This document shows positions 8,349 through 15,729 of a DNA stretch of 15,729 nt, in pieces. The translations under genes and the position numbers were made by a program. Source of the DNA: Spirochaetaceae bacterium (GTDB lineage: Bacteria > Spirochaetota > Spirochaetia > Treponematales > Breznakiellaceae); contig JAITKD010000168.1 in assembly GCA_031278575.1 (NCBI GenBank), positions 1-15,729 on the forward strand, written 5' to 3'. Position 1 is the first letter of the stretch, and each line of letters opens with the position of its first letter. The notes beneath the pieces were generated by a model. It worked only from the letters and a program-made list of their open reading frames with translations, was not told where the DNA came from and searched no databases.

Positions 8349-9427
8349 TTTGTTAACACCCCGCCGGACACAGTATACACCAGGGTATGGGACTTACGAT
8401 ACCGGTCATAGGGTTCCTCGGGCAGAAAGGTATAAAAAGCCTGCTCGTATTCAGGCATGACCGAAAGGAATTTCCGCCGTTTTTCCGGATCCAGCTCCAA
8501 AAGCACGTCGTCCAGAAGAAGGACCGGGTTTTTTCCGGTTACCTTGGAAAAACGGCGGGCCTGGGCGATTCGGAGCAGTAAGGCCAAAAGGCGGCGCTGC
8601 CCGGTGGAAGCCTTGCCGGAAAATTCCGATCCCCCCCGGGTAAACACATACCGGTCCCGGTGGGGGCCCGAAAGACAGACCCCGGCGGTTATATCGGCTT
8701 CCCGCCGTTTCTCCAGAAACGCCGTAACCCCCTCCTGGGTGGCTTCCTTCCACGAAGGAACATACCGGACCCTGATACCGTCTATACCGGAAACTTCCTC
8801 GTACAGGGGCCCGAAGATCAGGGAGAATTGTTCCGCCGATTCCGCCCGTTTTTCCATCACCGGTAAGCCGTATAAAGCGAGCTGGGGATCCAGGGCGTCC
8901 AATACGGCGCCGGTATCCCGGTTACCGTAACGCTCCTTCAAAAGGGTATTCCGGGTTTTCAGGACCTTACGGTACTTCCGCAGATCCTCCAGATAAAGGG
9001 GATCGTAAAGACTCTGGCTCTGGTCAAAAAACCAGCGCCGCCGTTCAGGACTACCCGCCACAAATTCCATATCCTCATGACAAAAAACAATACAGGGGGC
9101 TACATCCAGGAGTTCCTTCCGGTCGACTATGTTTTTCCCGTCAATCTGAATGGTTTTTTTACCTTTTTCAATTTTTATCAGGACCTTTTCATATACCGAA
9201 TCTTTTATTTTTATCGACGCGGAACAATCCCTTTCCCCATTCCGGACCAATTCCCCGTCCCGGACCCCCCTAAAGGATGAAGCATAGGAACAAAAATAAA
9301 GGGCTTCAAGAAAATTGGTTTTACCCTGCCCGTTCTCGCCGATAAGAAAAATATCCCTGCCGCCGGTATCTACTTCAACATCCGCCAGGTTCCGAAACGC
9401 GGTGGTCCGCAAGGCGTCAATAGACAT
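8345..9427 (-). CDS. recF: DNA gap-repair ATPase RecF
   Basis: A 360-aa SMC-like ATPase of recombinational repair that acts with RecO and RecR to load RecA at single-strand gaps and stalled forks. Walker A GENGQGKT at residues 30-37, SPERRRWFFD at about 126-135, the LSGPHRDRY motif at 252-260, ABC-type signature STGQRRLLAL at 274-283 and Walker B VLLLDDVLLELD at 302-313 are all in family order, and length is normal. The start MSIDALR is 20 bp after the dnaN stop; no good Shine-Dalgarno motif is visible, so coupling to dnaN is likely. The stop overlaps the DUF721 start by 4 nt. Confidence 0.97.
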   Translation of the reverse strand: MSIDALRTTAFRNLADVEVDTGGRDIFLIGENGQGKTNFLEALYFCSYASSFRGVRDGELVRNGERDCSASIKIKDSVYEKVLIKIEKGKKTIQIDGKNIVDRKELLDVAPCIVFCHEDMEFVAGSPERRRWFFDQSQSLYDPLYLEDLRKYRKVLKTRNTLLKERYGNRDTGAVLDALDPQLALYGLPVMEKRAESAEQFSLIFGPLYEEVSGIDGIRVRYVPSWKEATQEGVTAFLEKRREADITAGVCLSGPHRDRYVFTRGGSEFSGKASTGQRRLLALLLRIAQARRFSKVTGKNPVLLLDDVLLELDPEKRRKFLSVMPEYEQAFYTFLPEEPYDRYRKSHTLVYTVSGGVLTK

Positions 9428-9447
9428 GGTTTAACAGAAAAATCCGA

Positions 9448-10551
9448 TTATTCAAGCTGCATGGGCATGACAATATGAAAAAAGTCTTTTTCCGGTATCG
9501 GCTTAATCGTTATAGCCCGGGTCGGTTCGGTAAAATGAACGCTTATTTCATCTTCATTTATTACTTTAAACGGCTCTTCAATATAACGATAATTAAGGGC
9601 AATAGAAACCTTTTCCCCCTCATATTTACAAGATATTTCCTCTTTGGCAACCCCTAACTCACTTTCCTCTGACGAAACCGATATAACCCCCGGTTCAAGT
9701 CCCAAATAAACCCGCCGGGACTTCTGTTCCACCAAAAGGGAGACCCTTTTTAAAGCATCCAGCATTTCAAGGCGGTTTATAAAAAAAGAAAAACTCTGTT
9801 TTTCCGGGATAACCTTACTATAATTGGGAAATTGCCCTTCAATAAGAACCGAAGAAAGAAGATAGGATCCGAACCGGATGAAAATAATTTTATCGGTTAC
9901 GGAAATTGAAATAAGCCCTTCATCCCCGGCCCTTTTGGTAATAATAGTAAGAATTTTTGGGGGAATAATAATCCCGGTAAAGTCTTTTATATCATTTCCC
10001 GCGTCTTTTTTTATATACGCCAGACGGCGGCCGTCGGTGGCTACCATGACGATCCTGTCTTCCTGTTTTTCAAAAAACACCCCGTTCATAAAATACCGGG
10101 TTTCATCATCGGATATGGCAAATACCGTCTGAATTATCATATCCTTGAATTCCTTAACCGGCATTTCAAAAAATTCCCCTTCACCGATGGCGGGAAATTC
10201 AGGAAATTTGTCCGAATCAATACTTTTAAGCTGGAATCTAATCTTTTTAGATACCGGCTTAATAACTATTTTCATCTCATTCTGTTCAAATTCCAGTTCT
10301 CCCTCGGGAATGGAATTAAGGATGCCCAAAAATTTCTCTCCGAATACCGTAATTGTTCCCGGTTCCTGCACAATTACCGGTATTTTAGTCTCGAAATTTA
10401 CCTTTATGTCGGTGGCTTTTATATAAAGGGTATCGTTATCCGCTTCAAGGTATATGTTCGATAATATAGACATAGCGTTTTTTGACGATATGATCTCCTG
10501 GGCAATGGTTATTTCTTTGAGCAATACGCTTCGTTCGGCGGTAAATTTCAT
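9448..10551 (-). CDS. dnaN: DNA polymerase III beta sliding clamp
   Basis: A 367-aa ring subunit that encircles DNA and tethers the replicative polymerase and other clamp-binding proteins. Typical features are the N-terminal MKFTAERSVLLKEI start, the TDIKVNFETKIPV strand in domain 1, VATDGRRLAYI in domain 2, and the C-terminal end HIVMPMQLE, which is near the family's usual MPMRL ending at the peptide-binding pocket. Length is normal for three repeated clamp domains. A good ribosome binding site, AGGAGA, lies at 10566-10561, 9 nt before the ATG. It sits between dnaA and recF, with a 196-bp AT-rich spacer upstream that likely carries its own promoter. Confidence 0.97.
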   Translation of the reverse strand: MKFTAERSVLLKEITIAQEIISSKNAMSILSNIYLEADNDTLYIKATDIKVNFETKIPVIVQEPGTITVFGEKFLGILNSIPEGELEFEQNEMKIVIKPVSKKIRFQLKSIDSDKFPEFPAIGEGEFFEMPVKEFKDMIIQTVFAISDDETRYFMNGVFFEKQEDRIVMVATDGRRLAYIKKDAGNDIKDFTGIIIPPKILTIITKRAGDEGLISISVTDKIIFIRFGSYLLSSVLIEGQFPNYSKVIPEKQSFSFFINRLEMLDALKRVSLLVEQKSRRVYLGLEPGVISVSSEESELGVAKEEISCKYEGEKVSIALNYRYIEEPFKVINEDEISVHFTEPTRAITIKPIPEKDFFHIVMPMQLE

Positions 10552-10747
10552 GTTCTTTTATCTCCTATTTAAATATATATATAGTAATAATAGTAATAAG
10601 CCCTGTTAATATGTGGAAAAGTCTATTATTTCCATATATTATCTATAATTATACTTTTCACAATATCTGAAGAAGTATTATATATAATAACACCTATTTA
10701 CCATATATTAAAAATATACACCATTTATACAAAAATATTAACAGGTT
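10552..10747. repeat. AT-rich dnaA-dnaN spacer with repeats
   Basis: The 196-bp spacer is very AT-rich and structured. CCTGTTAATAT (10602-10612) is matched by its exact reverse complement at 10735-10745, close to both ends of the spacer. CCATATATTA occurs twice in the same orientation (10632-10641 and 10701-10710). TATTATATATAATA (10676-10689) is a perfect 14-bp palindrome. Such a stretch could be an unwinding element or hold the dnaN promoter; no -35/-10 pair with good spacing stands out. Confidence 0.55.
10612..10620 (-). promoter_or_regulatory. DnaA box candidate upstream of dnaN
   Basis: TTTTCCACA on the minus strand (TGTGGAAAA on the plus strand) fits the relaxed DnaA box TTWTNCACA and differs at one base from TTATCCACA. 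It lies 61 bp before dnaN and overlaps the end of one inverted-repeat arm. A weaker match, CTTTTCACA, lies nearby at about 10654-10662. Confidence 0.5.
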
Positions 10748-12127
10748 TTAAGATTTGGCGCTATATTCTTTTATTATCCTGATAAGATTTTGTATAATAG
10801 ATTCCATCTTTGGATCGGATCGTATCCGTTCTTCGATAATATTACAGGAATGCATAACCGTAGTATGGTCCCGGCCGCCTATGGCTTGTCCTATTTCGGT
10901 AGTAGAATATTCGGTAATCTGCCGGGCTATATACATGGAAAGCTGACGGGGAAATACGATATTTTGTGTTTTTTTTCGCCCCTTTAGATCATTAATGGTC
11001 AGGGAATAGTTCTCCGATATTACCCGCAGGATGATCTCTATAGACATATTTGATTGCCGCGGAGAGGCAAAAACATCTTTAAGCTGCTGCCGGGCTGTTT
11101 CCAGGGTTATGGATTTACCCACCAATTCGCTGTAGGCGATGAGTTTGATCAGGGCCGCTTCCAGATCCCGGATATTGGAGGAGACATTTTTGCTTACCAG
11201 GGCGATCACCTCATCGGGAATGGATATATTTTTGATTTCTATTTTCTTTTTTAAGATGGCGCACCGGGTTTCATAATTTGGGGGTTGAAGGTCCACGTTA
11301 AGCCCCATCTCAAACCGGGATTTAAGCCGGTCGGTAAGGTTTTTCAGCTCCGAAACCGGACGGTCACAGGTAAAAACGATCTGTTTTTTTGCGTTGTACA
11401 AGGCGTCAAAGGTATAAAAAAGTTCCTCCTGGGTCCCGGCTTTATTTTGTAAAAAGTGAATATCGTCGATTAAGAGGACATCGGTATACCGGTATTTGTT
11501 TTTAAAGGGCTGCATCTTGTTTTCTTGAATGGATTGGATAAATTCATTGGTAAAGCTCTCCGCGGTGATATAGATAATTTTATTATCCGAATTATTAAAA
11601 AGATAGTTCCCTATGGCCTGCATAAGGTGGGTCTTCCCCAGTCCTACCCCGCCATATATAAGACAGGGATTATAGGCGTTGCCGGGATTACGGCTTATGG
11701 CCACGGCGGCGTTGACGGCGAAAATATTGTTTTCACCGATAACATACTTATCAAAGGTATAGTCCTCCCGGAGCTGGAAATTGGTTTCCTTTTTTTTCTC
11801 TGACCGGAGAGATTCCCGGGGGATCGCTTTATTTTCCGGTACGGCCTGCGGAACAGGGTCTCCTTTGCCCGCATGATCGGAATTTATTTCAAAAACAATC
11901 GATATGTTTTTATTAGATAGGCTTTTTAACGTATTTTCCATGTTATTCAAGTAACGTTTTTTGATCATGTCCCGCTGAAGTGAGGTAGGAATGGAAATAA
12001 CGATTTCGTGTTCCGTGGCCCGGATATATTTCATATTAAACCCCAGGGAAAACTCTTGTTCCCCCAGTTCGCCCCGGATATGGTCCATTGTTTTTTTCCA
12101 GAATAGTTCATAATCCCATTCAGCCAT
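10748..12127 (-). CDS. dnaA: Chromosomal replication initiator DnaA
   Basis: A 459-aa AAA+ protein that binds DnaA boxes and melts the origin. Domain I is about residues 1-80 (helicase and self-interaction), domain II a polar linker about 81-117. Domain III has Walker A GGVGLGKT at 159-166, Walker B LLIDDIHF at 218-225, sensor 1 FTCDRP at 252-257 and the arginine-finger region LTDRLKSRFEMG at 264-275. Domain IV ends with GGRDHTTV at 417-424, the DNA-binding signature that reads DnaA boxes. The ATG at 12127 has AGGG about 8 nt upstream. It is divergent from gyrB, and its promoter candidate overlaps a perfect DnaA box, which suggests self-repression. Confidence 0.98.
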   Translation of the reverse strand: MAEWDYELFWKKTMDHIRGELGEQEFSLGFNMKYIRATEHEIVISIPTSLQRDMIKKRYLNNMENTLKSLSNKNISIVFEINSDHAGKGDPVPQAVPENKAIPRESLRSEKKKETNFQLREDYTFDKYVIGENNIFAVNAAVAISRNPGNAYNPCLIYGGVGLGKTHLMQAIGNYLFNNSDNKIIYITAESFTNEFIQSIQENKMQPFKNKYRYTDVLLIDDIHFLQNKAGTQEELFYTFDALYNAKKQIVFTCDRPVSELKNLTDRLKSRFEMGLNVDLQPPNYETRCAILKKKIEIKNISIPDEVIALVSKNVSSNIRDLEAALIKLIAYSELVGKSITLETARQQLKDVFASPRQSNMSIEIILRVISENYSLTINDLKGRKKTQNIVFPRQLSMYIARQITEYSTTEIGQAIGGRDHTTVMHSCNIIEERIRSDPKMESIIQNLIRIIKEYSAKS

Positions 12128-12163
12128 AGATAAACCCTAACATAAGGTGGAAGATATTAACAT

Positions 12164-12193
12164 ATTATCCACAATGATAAAAATGGTTCTCAA
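12164..12193 (-). promoter_or_regulatory. dnaA promoter candidate
   Basis: On the minus strand, TTGAGA (12193-12188, 5 of 6 to the -35 consensus) and GATAAT (12169-12164, 5 of 6 to the -10 consensus) are separated by 18 bp. Transcription would start near 12157, giving a leader of about 30 nt that contains the dnaA ribosome binding site. The perfect DnaA box at 12165-12173 covers most of the -10 box, so bound DnaA would block RNA polymerase. Confidence 0.6.
12165..12173 (+). promoter_or_regulatory. DnaA box 1 (perfect TTATCCACA)
   Basis: Exact match to the consensus high-affinity DnaA box, 38 bp from the dnaA start and overlapping the dnaA -10 box. Confidence 0.85.
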
Positions 12194-12365
12194 TAATAAA
12201 AGAGAATCTCCGCCCGTCATTTACTATTTCTCCTTAATGCCTGAATAGTAAAATTTTCGTATTTTTATATAATACAAATAATTATCGAATATAAAATACT
12301 ATTTGTTACCATTGGTATAGAATTCTAAAACATAATAAAACCCATATTGGAAATATCCTCCCGGT

Positions 12366-12374
12366 TTATCCACA
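12366..12374 (+). promoter_or_regulatory. DnaA box 2 (perfect TTATCCACA)
   Basis: Exact consensus DnaA box in the same orientation as box 1, 201 bp away and on the gyrB side of the spacer. A one-mismatch box follows at 12377-12385. Confidence 0.85.
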
Positions 12375-12456
12375 ATATATACACAAGCAAGCGACAATAA
12401 GGTGGTTTTTAAAGACAACCGGATAATGATAACCCAGGTCAATAGTCTACCCCATC

Positions 12457-12485
12457 TTTACTTTTTTATGCAATATTAATATACT
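12457..12485 (+). promoter_or_regulatory. gyrB promoter candidate
   Basis: TTTACT (12457-12462, 4 of 6) and TATACT (12480-12485, 5 of 6) are 17 bp apart. Transcription would start near 12492 and give a leader of about 97 nt to the ATG at 12589. The region is very AT-rich, so chance matches are possible. Confidence 0.4.
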
Positions 12486-12492
12486 AAAATCG

Positions 12493-12507
12493 CGTATTAA
12501 AAATACG
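12493..12507 (+). promoter_or_regulatory. Small inverted repeat at gyrB transcript start
   Basis: CGTATT (12493-12498) pairs with AATACG (12502-12507) over an AAA loop. It lies at the expected transcription start of the gyrB promoter candidate and could be an operator or a 5'-end hairpin. The stem is only 6 bp and A/T-rich. Confidence 0.3.
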
Positions 12508-12528
12508 TTTTATCGAATGCTTTTTTAA

Positions 12529-14496
<1,968 letters not shown>

Positions 14497-14497
14497 G

Positions 14498-14522
14498 GGG
14501 GAAAGTAATAGTCTACTTCCCC
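14498..14522 (+). terminator. Hairpin after gyrB, no T tail
   Basis: GGGG (14498-14501) and AAGTA (14503-14507) pair with TACTT CCCC (14514-14522), a 9-bp stem with one bulged A and a 6-nt loop, starting one base after the gyrB stop. No T run follows, so it is either a weak terminator or a palindromic operator just ahead of the -10 box of the next gene. Confidence 0.4.
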
Positions 14523-14531
14523 GGAATGGTG

Positions 14532-14548
14532 TATAATAGAGAGAGGAG
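14532..14548 (+). promoter_or_regulatory. -10 box and RBS of the ImmA/IrrE gene
   Basis: A perfect TATAAT (14532-14537) is followed by AGGAG (14544-14548), 7 nt before a TTG at 14556. No good -35 box is found 16-19 bp upstream, where the post-gyrB palindrome lies. A transcript starting near 14544 would begin after the upstream ATG at 14526, so this site favours the TTG start. Confidence 0.5.
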
Positions 14549-14555
14549 CGTAGGT

Positions 14556-15551
14556 TTGCCGTCTATTAGGGTCGATGTTTCGCCGGTTATCCTCGACTGG
14601 ATACTCAGTGTTGTGTCCCTTGACAAGGTAGATGATACGTTACGGACCCGGTTTTATCAATGGAGAAATGCTGAAGCAAGCCCCTCCTATTCCCAAATAG
14701 AGGTGCTAAGTAAGAAAATACATATTCCTCTGGGCTATTTTTTCCTGAAAAATCCGCCGATGGAACACCCCCCGCTATTGGAATTCCGTACCGTTAATAG
14801 TACCGCGCGACCCCCCCCCAGTAGAGACCTTATTGATACTTATTACCAAATGGAAGCCATCCAGGAGTTGATGAGGGACTATCTAATCGATTTAGGCAGA
14901 GACGAGCTCTCTTTTGTTGGTACCTGTAAAAACGAAAAAAACCAGGAAAAAATCGTTACTTCCATCAGAAACATAGCCGGTTTGCCGGTAGACTGGTATT
15001 CCCATTCTAAAGATGCCCAGGCCTCCTTTGGTATACTGCGAAAATATTTTGAACAGGCCGGCATACTGGTATTAAAAAACGGGGTGGTAGGACAGAATAA
15101 TTACCGGTCATTGGACATTGAAGAATTCAGAGCCTTTACTATTATCGATAACTATGCTCCGCTTGTTTTTATCAACAATAACGATTCTGATAATGCCAAA
15201 TTATTTTCTCTGGTACACGAGATTGTCCATATCTGGATCGGCCTTAACAGTTTTTACGATAAATTCAATTTATCTTCCGCCGTTGATCCTTTGGAAACCC
15301 TTTGCAACGCGGTTGCCGCCGAATTACTGGTTCCTAATCAAATTTTTATTCAAAAATGGCATAATTTGAACTCATTATCCGATGACGATAAATTTTCCCG
15401 GTTAGTTAAAATATTCAAGTGCGGGGAAATGGTTATCGCAAGGAAAGCGTTAAATAATACGTTTATATCTCAAGGCAAATATAAAATTATTGAAAACAGA
15501 ACAAAAGAACATTTTAAAAAAAGCAAAAAAAAGGCGGCGATCCATATTTAA
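14556..15551 (+). CDS. ImmA/IrrE-family metallopeptidase, HTH-like N terminus
   Basis: A 331-aa zinc metallopeptidase of the ImmA/IrrE group (DUF955, COG2856). HEIVH at 221-225 supplies two zinc ligands and the catalytic Glu222; Glu247, in ETLCNAVAAELLVP, is the likely third ligand, and this CN.xAAELLVP pattern is typical of the family. Residues about 1-65 (RVDV start, then a YQWRNAEASPSYSQIEVLSKK region) resemble the XRE-like helix-turn-helix seen in family members that act as antitoxins or regulators, followed by GYFFLKNPP and an EFRT motif. TTG at 14556 is chosen over ATG at 14526 because of the spaced AGGAG and because a TATAAT lies between them. The frame ends in a short tail (KKKAAIHI) after an A8 run; the usual C-terminal region of the family continues in the -1 frame. 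It is more AT-rich than gyrB, suggesting acquisition. Confidence 0.88.
   Translation: MPSIRVDVSPVILDWILSVVSLDKVDDTLRTRFYQWRNAEASPSYSQIEVLSKKIHIPLGYFFLKNPPMEHPPLLEFRTVNSTARPPPSRDLIDTYYQMEAIQELMRDYLIDLGRDELSFVGTCKNEKNQEKIVTSIRNIAGLPVDWYSHSKDAQASFGILRKYFEQAGILVLKNGVVGQNNYRSLDIEEFRAFTIIDNYAPLVFINNNDSDNAKLFSLVHEIVHIWIGLNSFYDKFNLSSAVDPLETLCNAVAAELLVPNQIFIQKWHNLNSLSDDDKFSRLVKIFKCGEMVIARKALNNTFISQGKYKIIENRTKEHFKKSKKKAAIHI
15525..15533 (+). other. A8-G slippery tract, possible -1 frameshift site
   Basis: Eight A then G. In the ImmA/IrrE frame the codons are AAA AAA AAG, so A_AAA_AAG stands in the register of the dnaX -1 frameshift heptamer. A -1 shift here enters the frame that continues with GGC GGC GAT. 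The zero frame stops at 15549-15551. I see no clear Shine-Dalgarno-like stimulator upstream and no strong hairpin downstream, so transcriptional slippage or a lost A are alternatives. Confidence 0.6.
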
Positions 15552-15703
15552 ATAATAGAGCGAGGTTTGGAGAACCATTAATTCTTGCTCTTGATAATAG
15601 TATAAGGGAAGGTAAAACCCGTTCCACGGACGCGTATAGGCTGACCAATCTTAAAAGAGATACCTTTACCTGTCTGGCTGCCAAAATACGGAACAAACAA
15701 TGA
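15533..15703 (+). CDS. C-terminal extension of ImmA/IrrE protein, -1 frame
   Basis: From the slippery tract the -1 frame is open for 56 codons (GGDPYLNNRARFGEPLILAL to the end KIRNKQ) and stops at 15701-15703. It has no start codon of its own. Its content matches the C-terminal part that I recall in ImmA/IrrE antitoxin-type proteins: a GG-D-Y run, a Arg-Phe pair, an ALxxSxxEGxT-like helix (here LALDNSIREGKT), a DAYRL motif and a TFxxLAxK-like helix (TFTCLAAK). Its stop overlaps the start of the next gene (ATGA). These facts suggest that it belongs to the upstream protein, giving about 382 aa when joined. Confidence 0.75.
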   Translation, partial: GGDPYLNNRARFGEPLILALDNSIREGKTRSTDAYRLTNLKRDTFTCLAAKIRNKQ

Positions 15704-15729
15704 AAAACGCGGGGGTGAATCCTTTCTAC
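15700..15729 (+). CDS. Start of a gene, cut by window; PIN toxin expected
   Basis: Ten codons (MKNAGVNPFY) start at the ATG that overlaps the stop of the -1-frame extension (ATGA, 15700-15703), a typical translational coupling. There is no strong ribosome binding site. ImmA/IrrE proteins of this type are often followed by DUF4411/PIN-domain ribonuclease toxins, whose N terminus is a few residues ahead of a hydrophobic-Asp-x-Asn-x-Phe-Ile strand. The ten residues fit but do not prove that; the function is inferred from position only. Confidence 0.45.
   Translation, partial: MKNAGVNPFY

Noticed and set aside
14526..14555. ATG start for the ImmA/IrrE protein
   Set aside because: A perfect TATAAT lies within these codons and a well-spaced AGGAG precedes the TTG at 14556.

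Overview
The window looks like the replication-origin region of a spirochaete chromosome, most likely a Treponema (the termite-gut Treponema group would fit, but the species is inference). The leftward order dnaA - dnaN - recF - DUF721 is the one known from Treponema pallidum. There is a large B12-dependent methionine synthase, a lipoprotein with a relaxed spirochaetal-type lipobox, and a left-hand protein I can only describe as a conserved-looking hypothetical.

Layout, left to right: (1) 1-1947, the 3' part of a rightward hypothetical gene whose frame is open to the window edge; (2) 2001-5702, leftward metH, nearly abutting it tail to tail; (3) 5703-6310, a non-coding gap with a GC-rich hairpin cluster in the metH leader, a metH promoter candidate and a ~155-bp MITE-like element with a 4-bp target duplication; (4) 6311-6934, a small rightward lipoprotein gene; (5) 6954-7964, a leftward PflX-type radical SAM gene; (6) 8043-12127, the leftward cluster DUF721/DciA, recF, dnaN, dnaA; (7) 12128-12588, an AT-rich divergent spacer with two perfect DnaA boxes, one overlapping the dnaA -10 element: the best oriC candidate; (8) 12589-14496, rightward gyrB; (9) 14498-15729, an ImmA/IrrE-family zinc metallopeptidase with an N-terminal HTH-like region, followed by the first ten codons of another gene.

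The core genes point away from 12128-12588 on both sides, as expected around an origin: DnaA opens it, DUF721/DciA belongs to the helicase-loader family, DnaN is the clamp, RecF handles gap repair and GyrB relieves supercoiling. The exceptions are the left-edge gene and the lipoprotein gene, which point towards the origin.

The most interesting region is the right edge. The ImmA/IrrE reading frame ends six codons after a run of eight A that contains an A_AAA_AAG heptamer in the register of the dnaX -1 frameshift site. The -1 frame then stays open for 56 codons of protein-like sequence and ends in an ATGA overlap with the next gene. That gene sits where a PIN-type (DUF4411) toxin usually follows this metallopeptidase. 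This is either a frameshifted toxin-antitoxin operon or one whose antitoxin is made in two forms by slippage.
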